64,000 nucleotides of DNA from GAS368 sp965227745. Lineage in GTDB: Bacteria > Verrucomicrobiota > Verrucomicrobiia > Opitutales > Opitutaceae. Location: the NCBI GenBank assembly GCA_965227745.1, contig OZ245769.1, positions 5,270,001 to 5,334,000 on the forward strand, given 5' to 3'. Positions within the stretch are counted from its first letter, which is position 1. Each line of letters starts with the position of its first letter. The position numbers and the translations under genes are program-made. Positions 52,246-60,763 of the stretch are shown here, piece after piece. The notes beneath the pieces are model-generated. The model did no database searches. It was not told where the DNA came from and saw nothing but the letters and a program-made list of their open reading frames with translations.

Positions 52246-52632
52246 ATGGAAAAGCCGGAGTTTCTCACTTGGGAGATTGTTACCGCGCTACATCGTCAAT
52301 CGCTTGAACGATGGGGTGGGATTGATGGTGTGCGCGACCGCGCTGGGCTGGAGTCAGCAATGAGTGCGGCAGAAAATGTATTTTTCTATGCCGGAGGTGA
52401 CTTGCATGAAATTGCGGCGACCTACGCCTATCATTTGGCGCAAAGCCAAGGATTTCTCGACGGTAATAAGCGGACGGCGATCGCGTGTGCGGGAGTGTTT
52501 TTAGAGGGCAACGGATGCGTCGATCGCTCAATCGATTTGGAGCTCTACGATGCGATGATTGCCATTGCGGATCGACGCATGGATAAGGCCGGACTCGCGG
52601 TAATTTTTCGTCGCCACTATCCTGCTCGTTAG
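52246..52632 (+). CDS. doc: Fic/Doc-family death-on-curing toxin-like protein
   Basis: 128 residues. It matches Doc toxins of type II systems: TWEIVTALHRQSLERWGG at the N-terminus, RDRAGLESAMSAAENVF, DLHEIAATYAYHLAQ and DGNKRTAIACAGVFLEGNG. The core motif is SQGFLDGNKRT: the usual catalytic histidine position (H-P/x-F-x-D/A-G/A-N-K-R) is a glutamine, so AMP-transfer or phosphotransfer chemistry may be altered. Its stop overlaps the convergent TatD stop by four bases. Confidence 0.85.
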   Translation: MEKPEFLTWEIVTALHRQSLERWGGIDGVRDRAGLESAMSAAENVFFYAGGDLHEIAATYAYHLAQSQGFLDGNKRTAIACAGVFLEGNGCVDRSIDLELYDAMIAIADRRMDKAGLAVIFRRHYPAR

Positions 52633-53639
52633 CGAGGTGATGGAACTGGATCGAAGAGCCGGTGAAAATTTTCGGCGACCGTTGCCACTAGTTCACTCGC
52701 GGACACGCTGCGGATGACTGCAAGGCCTTCGTATGCGACTGCAATATTCGCCGGATGATTTGGCATTGAGCCGTCGGGCGTAGCGGGGAGGGAATATTTT
52801 TCCAGTGGCGCGGGGAGGCGCATGGCGGGGGCGTCGGTTTCGACGAGGAGGCGGTCGGCGGGGATTGTGGCGAAGACGTCGCGGTGGCGTTGTTTGCGGG
52901 GGTCGAGGAAGGCGCCGTTGAAGGAGAAGTAGGCACCGAGGTCGGCGAAGGATTTGGCCATCTCGGCGGAGCCGCTGTAGGCGTGGAGGAGGAAGCCGCG
53001 CGCGGGGAGGCGCGTTGTTTTCAGGGTGTCGAGCAGCGGGCCGAAGGCTTCGAGACAGTGGATGCTGGCGCTGAGATTGCGCTCAGCGGCGAGTGTGAGC
53101 TGCCAGGCGAAGACTTCGATCTGCTCGGCGAGGGGAGCGCGGCGGAGGCCGGTGAGGCGGGGATCGTTGGGGCGGGCGCGGTCGAGCATCCAGCGGTCGA
53201 GGCCGATCTCGCCAAGGGCGGAGTAGGGTTCGGCGTCGAGACGCGCGAGCAGGTGGCGCGGCCAATCGACGGAGCGATTGCCGACGTCCCACGGGTGGAC
53301 GCCGTAGCTGGGGCGGAGCTGGAGGGGCGCGGGGGCGGAGGCGCAGAGAGAGTGGACGGCGGGCCAATCGCTTTCGCATGAGCCATTGATGACCGCGTGG
53401 CGCACGCCGGCGGAGACGAGATCGGCGAAGATTTTTTCGCGATGCGGCGCGAGCCACTCATCTTGATAGTGGCAGTGGGCGTCGATCAGCGCGGGGGTTG
53501 GAAACTCGAGCGGCACGGAGAGAGCGGGAGCGTGATTAACACCCCGACAGCCGCGGGGCGGATATCGAGGTTGTTGCGGACGACGGAGCGTGCCTGCCAG
53601 CGAGGGGCCTATTCGGCGGTCGATGCCTGTAGTATCCAT
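52629..53639 (-). CDS. TatD-family metal-dependent hydrolase
   Basis: 336 residues from ATG 53639, eight bases after the sufE stop; a GTG at 53516 (VPLEFPTPALIDAHCHY) gives a more family-like 295-residue start, because the first 40 residues are proline/arginine-rich. Metal-site motifs: IDAHCHYQDEW, GEIGLDRW, ASIHCLEAFG, FLLHAYSGSAEMAKSF and LLVETDAPAMRLP. This indicates a TatD-type nuclease or related amidohydrolase. The final part, SMPNHPANIAVAYEGLAVIR, is also typical of TatD. Confidence 0.88.
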   Translation of the reverse strand: MDTTGIDRRIGPSLAGTLRRPQQPRYPPRGCRGVNHAPALSVPLEFPTPALIDAHCHYQDEWLAPHREKIFADLVSAGVRHAVINGSCESDWPAVHSLCASAPAPLQLRPSYGVHPWDVGNRSVDWPRHLLARLDAEPYSALGEIGLDRWMLDRARPNDPRLTGLRRAPLAEQIEVFAWQLTLAAERNLSASIHCLEAFGPLLDTLKTTRLPARGFLLHAYSGSAEMAKSFADLGAYFSFNGAFLDPRKQRHRDVFATIPADRLLVETDAPAMRLPAPLEKYSLPATPDGSMPNHPANIAVAYEGLAVIRSVSASELVATVAENFHRLFDPVPSPR

Positions 53640-53646
53640 AAAATAA

Positions 53647-54063
53647 CTACGCCGCGAGGTGCGCCTGGGCGAAGGCGCGGATCGTGGCGCGGGCGCTGGC
53701 GAGGCCGTTGCGGCGGGTGGGGGAGAGGTTTTTGGCGAGGCCGAGGGCTTCGATGGGGTCGGCTTCGCTGGCGACGATTTCGGCGGGCGTGGCGCCGCTG
53801 AAGAAATCGCAGAGCAGCGCGACGAGGCCGCGGACGAGGGGCCCGTCGCTCTCACTGCGAAAATAGCAGCGGCCCTCGCGGAGTTCGCCGACGAGATAGA
53901 CGAGCGAGATGCAGCCGCGCACGCGGTTCTCCTCCGTGCGCTCGGACTCGGCGAGGGGCGGGCGCTTCTTGGCGCGGTCGACGACGAGGCCGAGACGTTC
54001 CTGGGGATCGTCGATGATCGCGATGTCTTCGGAGAATTGCTGGAGCTTTTCGGCGAGGGTCAC
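53647..54063 (-). CDS. sufE: SufE-family sulfur-acceptor protein
   Basis: 138 residues from GTG 54063 (V/MTLAEKLQQFSEDIAII), matching SufE starts; a TTG at 54102 would add 13 residues. The catalytic cysteine is in RVRGCISLVYLVGE, and the C-terminal RGLVALLCDFFSGATPAEIV is typical. SufE takes sulfur from the SufS cysteine desulfurase for Fe-S cluster assembly. No other suf gene is present here, so it is a separated copy. tatD follows in the same unit. Confidence 0.9.
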   Translation of the reverse strand: MTLAEKLQQFSEDIAIIDDPQERLGLVVDRAKKRPPLAESERTEENRVRGCISLVYLVGELREGRCYFRSESDGPLVRGLVALLCDFFSGATPAEIVASEADPIEALGLAKNLSPTRRNGLASARATIRAFAQAHLAA

Positions 54064-54172
54064 GGAGGGACTAAAGTGGGCCTGGGAACGGGCCGCCAGC
54101 AAATCGCGGTCTGGGCGCAGAGGCGCGGAGCGGCACCGGGCACAGAGAAACTGCCGCGGCGGAGTGCCTGAC

Positions 54173-54394
54173 TTAGCCTAAGCTTTCGCGGGCGCGCTGG
54201 AGAAGGACGACACGGCCCACGGCCGGCTCGACGGTGCGCGCCGCCATCCCGACAGCTTGGACAATCCGATCAGCGGGGGTGGTGGGGAATTCGCGGCGAA
54301 GCTCCTGAATGGCAAAATTCAGGATGGCGGGGTCCCATGGGGAATGCCCGCTGGCCATCGGAGTTGAATCCGGAGTATCCAAGCTGGGAAGCAT
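54173..54394 (-). CDS. Small conserved-looking hypothetical protein
   Basis: 73 residues from ATG 54394 (MLPSLDTPDS) or 61 from ATG 54358 (MASGHSPWDP). The C-terminal 55 residues (DPAILNFAIQELRREFPTTPADRIVQAVGMAARTVEPAVGRVVLLQRARESLG) are predicted helical with regular spacing. I do not recognise the family. It could form a unit with sufE, 109 bases away. Confidence 0.5.
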   Translation of the reverse strand: MLPSLDTPDSTPMASGHSPWDPAILNFAIQELRREFPTTPADRIVQAVGMAARTVEPAVGRVVLLQRARESLG

Positions 54395-54605
54395 TTGCGT
54401 AAGTTCGCACCTGATGCAAAGCCGAACCGGCATAGGGGAAAACAAACGGGAGAATTACCTACGTAGTCTTAGGAAACTCTCGTATGCAGAGCCCGTTGAG
54501 GTGGGACTCCAACCCTAGGAGGCGGCAGAATGAGTGAACTCACCATCTGGTGGATCGTATTATTCTGGAACCCCTTGCCGGGGTGAAATCACAACGGCCC
54601 CCTTA

Positions 54606-54686
54606 ATGAAGCGGACTCGTACGCGGCCGACGCGAACCCGAAAACTTGGCCGCAAAAAAAGCGCGCCGGTGAAGGTGCGCTTTTGA
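54606..54686 (+). CDS. Possible 26-codon highly basic micro-ORF
   Basis: ATG at 54606, TGA at 54684-54686; 12 of 26 residues are Lys or Arg. The last third of the ORF lies inside the terminator-like hairpin, so it may be fortuitous. Its composition resembles tiny ribosomal proteins, but I recognise no family. Confidence 0.2.
   Translation: MKRTRTRPTRTRKLGRKKSAPVKVRF
54657..54684. terminator. Bidirectional intrinsic terminator
   Basis: AAAAGCGCGCC (54657-54667) pairs, with one G-U position, with GGTGCGCTTTT (54674-54684) around GGTGAA. It ends the PSCyt gene transcript on the minus strand and the possible ncRNA on the plus strand. Confidence 0.85.
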
Positions 54687-54751
54687 TGCGATGAGGGGGC
54701 TAGCCTAATCGTGGCGGGCGTAAGGCCCAGCCTGCAGGCGTCAGGAATGAC

Positions 54752-57403
54752 TTAGTTGTAGAAGATCGCCTCGTTGGCTTGGAAGAGCGCGTGTGCGAGC
54801 TTGGTCCAGGCGTCGGGCGGGGTCTGGTTATCATAGACGCCGCCGACTTGGGTGTTGTACTTGGGATTGCCCTTGGGGGCCTTGGCTTTGCGCTCGGCGA
54901 TGCGGGCATCGCGGGCGGAGAGCTTTTCGGCGGGCATATTGGACGTGAGCGCGACTTGAGCGCCGGCGGGATTGGCCTTCACGTAGGCGAGGCCGATCTC
55001 CACTTCCTTCTTGGTGGGCCAGCGCTGGAAGATCGCGAGGTAGAGCGAGGTGACGCGGAGATCGTCACTCTTGAGATCGGCGAAGGCGGGGCGATCGACG
55101 AGCTTGCGGGCGGTTTCGACGACCATCTGGCTATTCATGAGGAAGAGAGCCTGCTGCGGCACGAGGGTCTCGTAGCGGCGGCCGGAAGCGACGTCGGGAC
55201 TCGGGAAGTCGAACTGCGTGAGCAATTCCGGCGGGTTGGTGCGGTCGATCATCGTGTAGATCGCGCGGCGCTTGGCGAAGTCATCGGTGCTGATGTTGAC
55301 CGGCCGGCCACCGTAAGTGCGGTTGAGCTCACCCGTGATGGCGAGGAGGGAATCGTGCATCTCCTCAAAGGTCATGCGGCGGAGATTGTAGCGCCACAGC
55401 AGCTTGTTGTTCGGATCTTTCTCGGCGAACTCGGGATTGTTGGCTCCGCTCTGCTGATAGGCGGCGCTCATCACGATCATGCGCTGCATGGATTTGATGG
55501 ACCACTTGTTCTCCACGAACGTGGCGGCGAGGTAATCGAGCAGTTCAGGATGGCTCGGCGGAGCGGACATATTGCCGAGATCATCGGGCGTCTCGACGAT
55601 GCCCACGCCCCAGTGCTGCTGCCAGAGGCGGTTGACCATCACGCGGGCGGTGAGGGGATTCTTGGGATCGGCGATGGCTTGGGCGAGTTGCAGGCGACCG
55701 GAACCCTTGTCCCACACGGGGCGCTTCTTCGGGTCGCTGGAGAGAATTTCGAGGAACCGGCGCGGGACGATGTCACCCTTGTTAGAGGATTCGCCGCGGA
55801 GTAGGACGGGATAGTCGCGGGGGCGCGGGACATCGGTGATGACATTGGCGCGCGCGGGAGCACCCGGGTGCTTGGTCTCGAGGTCGGCGAGATCACGATA
55901 ATATTCGCGATCCAGCTTCTGGAGGAGCTTACGCTTCTCACCGGCAGCGGCGTTGGACTTGCCACCAGCGGCCTTGACCATGCGCTGCAATTCGGCGCGC
56001 TGTGCCTTCAGATCTTCACCGCGTTTCTCGAGAGCCTTGGCCTTATCCAAGTAGTCGATGTAGTCGGTGGTGGAGGGTGCCTTGGACGCGAGGAGCGGCA
56101 GATCGGCGGAAGCGCTCGGGATGGAGCAATTCGCAAAAACACCGTACAGCGAGTAGTAATCCTTGGTCGGGATGGGATCGAATTTGTGATCGTGGCAGCG
56201 CGCACACGCGACGGTGAGGCCGAGGAAGGCCTTAGTCGTCACGTCGATCTGGTCGCCGATGATATCGTCTTTGCGGCCGTCGAACTGGTTGCCGAGCGTG
56301 AGAAAACCGAGGGCAGCCAGCGGCCACTTGGTGTCGGGACGGGAGTCCTTGACCTCGACGGTGGGGAGCTCGACGGGAGCTTCCTCGGCGACTTTGCCCA
56401 TGATGCCGCCGGTGGCCCGAGGGGCGGGAGTGGTGGAGGCCGCGGGTTTGGACTTGGCCTGGCGCTCCAGGTAATTCGAGAAGTAATCGCCGGCGATCTG
56501 GGCGAGGATGAATTGATCGTAAGGCAGATCCGCGTTGAACGCGTCCATCACGAAGTCGCGGTAGGTCCACGCGTCGGGCAGACGGTTGTCTTCCTGGCGG
56601 GGGGCGTCGCCCTTGGTGTCGGAGTAGCGCGCGACATCGAGCCAGTAGCGGGCCCAATGCTCGCCGTAGGCGGGGGAGGCGAGGAGGCGATTGACGACCT
56701 TGGCGTAGGCGTCGGGCGAGGTGTCGTTGACGAAGTCCTGCACGTCCTTCGGATGCGGCGGGAGGCCGACGAGATCGAACGTGACGCGGCGGATGAGTGT
56801 GGCCTTATCGGCCTGCGCATTGGGCTTCATGCCGTTGGCCTCGAGCTTCGCGAGGACGAAATTATCGATGGGATTTTTCACCCACGCGGTATCCTGCACA
56901 GTGGGCAACGCGGGCTTTACGACGGGCTTGAAGGCCCAGTGGTTCTTGCCGACGCCACCGTAGGCATTGGAGCTGCCTTTGGCGACGATGGTGCGGGGAT
57001 CGGGCGCGCCGCGCTTCACCCACTCGGTGAGATCGGCGATCTGCTGATCGGAGAGCTTTTCGCCCTTGGGGGGCATCTGGAGATCCTCGTCCTTGTAACG
57101 GACGGCCTGAATGAGGAGCGAGTCGTCGGGCTTGCCCGGGACGATCGCGGGACCGGTGTTGCCGCCGTGGAACAAGGCCTCTTTGGAATCGAGGAGCAGG
57201 CCACCCTTGACCTTGTCGGCCTCCTTGCTGTGGCACTTGTAGCACTTATCCGCGAGGATCGGACGGATCTTGGTTTCGAAGAATTGGAGATCCGAAGGCG
57301 CGATGTTGCCCGCCACCGGCGGGTGGCCGGCGGGCATATCGGCGGCGCGGGCGAGGGGTGCAGCCGCGAAGAGGGCGAGGAGAGCTGGGGTGAGGCGGCT
57401 CAT
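54752..57403 (-). CDS. PSCyt1/DUF1549/DUF1553 (PSD1) cytochrome-like protein
   Basis: 883 residues with a signal peptide (LTPALLALFAAAPLARA). PSCyt1 cytochrome segment: DKCYKCHSKEADKVKGGLLLD with heme CYKCH near residue 56; then PSCyt2/DUF1549 (VDVARYSDTKGDAPRQEDN, DHKFDPIPTKDYYSLYGVF with CARCHDHKF) and DUF1553/PSD1 (RVMVNRLWQQHWGVGIVETPDD, SHPELLDYLA). These proteins are encoded in pairs with DUF1501 proteins in Planctomycetes and Verrucomicrobia and are thought to act on sugars or sulfated polysaccharides; the function is not settled. It follows the DUF1501 gene by six bases. Confidence 0.93.
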   Translation of the reverse strand: MSRLTPALLALFAAAPLARAADMPAGHPPVAGNIAPSDLQFFETKIRPILADKCYKCHSKEADKVKGGLLLDSKEALFHGGNTGPAIVPGKPDDSLLIQAVRYKDEDLQMPPKGEKLSDQQIADLTEWVKRGAPDPRTIVAKGSSNAYGGVGKNHWAFKPVVKPALPTVQDTAWVKNPIDNFVLAKLEANGMKPNAQADKATLIRRVTFDLVGLPPHPKDVQDFVNDTSPDAYAKVVNRLLASPAYGEHWARYWLDVARYSDTKGDAPRQEDNRLPDAWTYRDFVMDAFNADLPYDQFILAQIAGDYFSNYLERQAKSKPAASTTPAPRATGGIMGKVAEEAPVELPTVEVKDSRPDTKWPLAALGFLTLGNQFDGRKDDIIGDQIDVTTKAFLGLTVACARCHDHKFDPIPTKDYYSLYGVFANCSIPSASADLPLLASKAPSTTDYIDYLDKAKALEKRGEDLKAQRAELQRMVKAAGGKSNAAAGEKRKLLQKLDREYYRDLADLETKHPGAPARANVITDVPRPRDYPVLLRGESSNKGDIVPRRFLEILSSDPKKRPVWDKGSGRLQLAQAIADPKNPLTARVMVNRLWQQHWGVGIVETPDDLGNMSAPPSHPELLDYLAATFVENKWSIKSMQRMIVMSAAYQQSGANNPEFAEKDPNNKLLWRYNLRRMTFEEMHDSLLAITGELNRTYGGRPVNISTDDFAKRRAIYTMIDRTNPPELLTQFDFPSPDVASGRRYETLVPQQALFLMNSQMVVETARKLVDRPAFADLKSDDLRVTSLYLAIFQRWPTKKEVEIGLAYVKANPAGAQVALTSNMPAEKLSARDARIAERKAKAPKGNPKYNTQVGGVYDNQTPPDAWTKLAHALFQANEAIFYN

Positions 57404-57409
57404 GGTGGG

Positions 57410-58867
57410 TTAGGTGAGCAAGGGGTTGATCACGTTGCCGGCGACGTCGGTGAGGCGGAAGTCGCGGCCATTGAAACGATACGTGAGTTTCGTATGATCG
57501 AGGCCCATGGCCTTGAGGATCGTGGCGTGGAGATCGTGCGGGTGGACCTTGTCCTTGACCGCGGCGGCGCCGAACTCGTCAGTGGAGCCGTAAACGGTGC
57601 CGCCCTTGACGCCGCCGCCAGCCATGACGATGGAGAAGGCCTTGGCATTGTGGTCGCGGCCGGGATTGTCGTAGCCGTTGCGATCGCGCGTGGGCTTGCG
57701 GCCGAATTCACCGCCCCAGACGACGAGCGTGGAATCGAGGAGACCGCGCTGCTTGAGATCGGTGAGGAGGGCGGCGAGCGGCTGATCGATTTCGCCCGCC
57801 TTGGTGCGGAGCTTGGTATCGATGTCCTGGTGATGGTCCCAACCGCCGTGCCAGACCTGTACGACGCGCACGCCGCGCTCGATGAGACGGCGGGCGATAA
57901 GAAGCTGCTTGGCGGGCTCGTTGCGGGGATTATCGGCGCCGTAGAGGGCGCGCGTCTCGGCGGACTCTTTGTTGATGTCGAAGGCGTCGAGCGATTCCGC
58001 CTGCATGCGGAAAGCGATCTCGTAGCTCTCGAGGCGGGTCTCTAGCGCGGCGTCGCGCTGGAGGTTCTGGGCGTGGAGCTCGTTGAGCTGATGGATGAAA
58101 TCGAGCTGGCGGCGCTGCTCGGGCTTGCCGACGTAGACGTTGCGAATGTTTTGAATCATCTGCGGCACGCTTGGGGCGGAGGTGTTGATGCTCGTGCCCT
58201 GATAGACGCCGGGGAGGAAGGCGGATTGATAGTTCGACGAGCCGCCCGGGGGCAGGCCGCCGCCGCGGAGGGCGATGAAGCCGGGGAGATTTTGATTTTC
58301 CGTGCCGAGGCCGTAGACGAGCCACGAACCCATGCTCGGTTTGGCGATACGGAGCGAGCCGGTGTTCATAAACACCGTGGCGACTTCGTGCGCAGGAATA
58401 TCGGTCCACATCGAGCGGACGACAGCGAGATCATCGGCGTGCTGTGCGGTCTTGGCGAAGACCTCGCTGACCTCGAGGCCGCTCTGGCCGTACTTGGAGA
58501 ACTTGAACGGCGAACCCAAGGCGATATCGCCACCGGGGATGGACTTGCCATTCATGGCCGTGAGCTGGGGCTTCGGGTCCCACGTATCGACGTGCGACGG
58601 AGCGCCCTGCGCGAAGATGTGGATAATGGCCTTAGCCTTGCCCGGAAAGTGAGAGGGGCGGGGAGAGAGAGGACCCGTCGGCGCGAGAGAGGACGGTTGG
58701 GCCGCGAGCAGATCGGCGGGCAGCATGTGGGCCAGCGACAACGCGCCCATGCCCATGCCGACGCGATTCAAGAACTGGCGGCGGGTCAGGAAGTAATCCG
58801 CGAGATCGGTGGAGACACCGTGGCAGCGATGGTGATCGTGGTCGAAAGCGTCGAAATTCGAGGACAT
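57410..58867 (-). CDS. DUF1501 protein, Tat-exported
   Basis: 485 residues. A Tat signal LTRRQFLNRVGMGMGALSLAHML lies at about 27-49. The DUF1501 (alkaline phosphatase/sulfatase-like) core has FAQGAPSHVDTWDPKP, GLEVSEVFAKTAQHADDLAVVRSM, HGGWDHHQDI, GGEFGRKPTRDRNGYDNPGRDHN and DLHATILKAMGLDH. The D, H and related residues fit a metal-dependent hydrolase fold. It forms a two-gene unit with the PSCyt protein, read first. A substrate cannot be assigned. Confidence 0.93.
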   Translation of the reverse strand: MSSNFDAFDHDHHRCHGVSTDLADYFLTRRQFLNRVGMGMGALSLAHMLPADLLAAQPSSLAPTGPLSPRPSHFPGKAKAIIHIFAQGAPSHVDTWDPKPQLTAMNGKSIPGGDIALGSPFKFSKYGQSGLEVSEVFAKTAQHADDLAVVRSMWTDIPAHEVATVFMNTGSLRIAKPSMGSWLVYGLGTENQNLPGFIALRGGGLPPGGSSNYQSAFLPGVYQGTSINTSAPSVPQMIQNIRNVYVGKPEQRRQLDFIHQLNELHAQNLQRDAALETRLESYEIAFRMQAESLDAFDINKESAETRALYGADNPRNEPAKQLLIARRLIERGVRVVQVWHGGWDHHQDIDTKLRTKAGEIDQPLAALLTDLKQRGLLDSTLVVWGGEFGRKPTRDRNGYDNPGRDHNAKAFSIVMAGGGVKGGTVYGSTDEFGAAAVKDKVHPHDLHATILKAMGLDHTKLTYRFNGRDFRLTDVAGNVINPLLT

Positions 58868-59065
58868 GGCAAAAAGGATTTAGAGGTGAACGAGGCGGGG
58901 GTGGTAACTAGAGAGTGATCTGCTGCTGCAATAGACGCCTGCGGGGCGGGGCGGTTTCAGGTCAAAACCGGGGGAAAGGGGCGGGGTTAATAAAAATTAG
59001 GGCACTTTCCCCTCTAGGTGGCAAACGCTTTGACGTGGTAAGGAAGTTGCTAAAGCGTCGGCCCA

Positions 59066-60382
59066 ATGCTTCCCGAGCCCTCTCCAGCGGCGGCCCATGG
59101 CACCACCCCGGCCAAACCGTCCCGTAATACCCTCTATTTGCAAGTACTCGCGGGCATCGTGCTCGGCGGCCTCATCGGCTATCTGCAACCCAAGTGGGGC
59201 GTGGAGCTGAAGCCCCTCGGCGACGCCTTCGTCAACTTGGTGAAGATGCTGATCGCGCCCCTGATCTTTTGCACGGTGGTGGTGGGGCTGGCGGGCATGG
59301 GTGATTTGAAGAAGGTCGGCCGCGTAGGCGGCAAAGCCCTGATCTATTTTGAAGTGGTGACGACACTGGCGCTCGTGATCGGCCTAATCGTCTCGAATGT
59401 CTTTCAACCCGGCGATGGCCTGCACGCCACGGCCGAGACCCTCGCGGGCGGGGCGAAGAGCGTGGAAAAGTACACCTCGGCGGCGCAGCAGATGAGCACG
59501 GTGGACTTCCTGATGCACATCATCCCGAAGACCTTTGTGAGTGCGTTTGCCGAAGGGGAAATTTTGCAGGTCCTGCTGCTGGCGATCCTGTTTGGCTTGG
59601 CGCTCGGCAAACTCGGCGACTACGGCAAGCCGATCCTCGGCCTGTGCAACGATGTCTCGAAGGTATTCTTCGGCATCGTGGGCATCGTGACGAAGTTCGC
59701 GCCCCTCGCGGCGGCGGGCGCGATGGCTTACACCATTGGGCAATTTGGCTTTGGCTCGCTCGCGAAACTCGGGGCACTGCTGGCCTGCGTGTACCTGACG
59801 TGTTTCGTCTTTATCGTCGTCGTGCTCGGCACGATCGCCCGGCTCGGGGGCTTCAGCATTTTCAAAATCATCCGCTACATCCGCGAAGAATTGCTGCTCG
59901 TGCTCGGCACCTCGTCGTCGGAGTCGGGCCTGCCCGGCCTGATGGATAAGATGGAAAAGGTCGGCTGCGCACGGCCCGTGGTCGGCATCGTGGTGCCCTC
60001 GGGCTATTCGTTTAATTTGGATGGCACGTGCATCTATCTGACGCTCGCCGCGCTCTTCCTCGGGCAGGCGACGGATGCGCACCTCACCCTCGGCGAGCAA
60101 TTGCGGCTGCTGCTCGTGCTGTTGCTGACCTCGAAGGGTGCGGCAGCGGTGACGGGCGGTGGCTTTATCACCCTCGCGGCGACGCTGCAAACGACGGGTC
60201 ACAAAGAACTCGCGCTCGCGATGGCGCTGATCATCGGCGTGGACCGCTTCATGTCGGAAGCGCGCGCGATCACGAACTTCATCGGCAATGCCGTCGCGAC
60301 GCTGATCGTCTCGAAGTGGGACAAGTCGTTTGATGAATCGAAAGCAGGGGCGATTTTGGCGGGGTCGCGAGGTAGCCCCTGA
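59066..60382 (+). CDS. dctA: C4-dicarboxylate:cation symporter DctA-like
   Basis: 438 residues with about eight helices plus re-entrant loops of the DAACS family. VLGTSSSESGLPGLMDKMEKVGC, PSGYSFNLDGTCIYLTLAALFLGQA, SKGAAAVTGGGFITLAATL and DRFMSEARAITNFIGNAVAT are nearly identical to DctA. It imports succinate, fumarate or malate with H+/Na+. The SESGLP and FMSEARA segments favour dicarboxylates over glutamate. It stands alone, with repeat-rich sequence downstream. Confidence 0.92.
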   Translation: MLPEPSPAAAHGTTPAKPSRNTLYLQVLAGIVLGGLIGYLQPKWGVELKPLGDAFVNLVKMLIAPLIFCTVVVGLAGMGDLKKVGRVGGKALIYFEVVTTLALVIGLIVSNVFQPGDGLHATAETLAGGAKSVEKYTSAAQQMSTVDFLMHIIPKTFVSAFAEGEILQVLLLAILFGLALGKLGDYGKPILGLCNDVSKVFFGIVGIVTKFAPLAAAGAMAYTIGQFGFGSLAKLGALLACVYLTCFVFIVVVLGTIARLGGFSIFKIIRYIREELLLVLGTSSSESGLPGLMDKMEKVGCARPVVGIVVPSGYSFNLDGTCIYLTLAALFLGQATDAHLTLGEQLRLLLVLLLTSKGAAAVTGGGFITLAATLQTTGHKELALAMALIIGVDRFMSEARAITNFIGNAVATLIVSKWDKSFDESKAGAILAGSRGSP

Positions 60383-60763
60383 GGCACTGGACGGATTTTT
60401 TGAACAGACGGAAACGAAGGTAACGAAGAGCCGAGCGTAGTTTGTGAATCGAGGTGGGCAGAGCGTGGGCGCTTTGAGTTTCTCAGAGGGACCGGAGCGA
60501 TGACGCGGAGACACACGGAGACGAACCGAGGTGATATATTTCCGGATGGGGAGAGCAGGGCGCGGGAGGGTGACGAAGTGTGGGGCGGAAGGCGGTTGGT
60601 TTAACGGAGGGGCGGTTTGTAACCGCCCCGTTGAAGACGAGCGTTCCGTTCAGGTCGGCGACTTGGTTGGCGGTTGGAGCGCGTAGGGACGGCGGTTGGA
60701 AACCGCCGCTCCGTTAGGTGGTCGCACCGGCCGCGAATGCAGCTGCGAGATCGTCGTTCGCTT
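60383..60763. repeat. Repeat-rich intergenic region with two GGCGGTT hairpins
   Basis: 381 bases without a gene. Hairpin 1: GGGGCGGTT (60609-60617), TGT, AACCGCCCC (60621-60629). Hairpin 2: GGCGGTT (60691-60697), GGA, AACCGCC (60701-60707), next to CGCTCCGTT. Between them run strings such as GACGGAAACGAAGGTAACGAAG and GACGCGGAGACACACGGAGAC that look like decayed dispersed repeats. Confidence 0.6.

Larger units (their letters stand above)
54446..54751 (+). other. Intergenic region with a possible structured RNA
   Basis: 306 bases. CCGTTG (54493-54498) pairs with CAACGG (54592-54597). Inside lie three small hairpins: CTCC/GGAG (54507-54521), CACC/GGTG (54541-54552) and CCCC/GGGG (54571-54583). 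The layout and the GTG-AAATCACAACGG 3' part are reminiscent of 6S RNA, but this is only a guess. A 26-codon basic ORF and a bidirectional terminator follow. The minus strand could equally be the transcribed one. Confidence 0.35.

Noticed and set aside
55868..58045. Long plus-strand ORF of about 725 codons
   Set aside because: Antisense to the PSCyt and DUF1501 genes, whose motifs are unambiguous on the minus strand.
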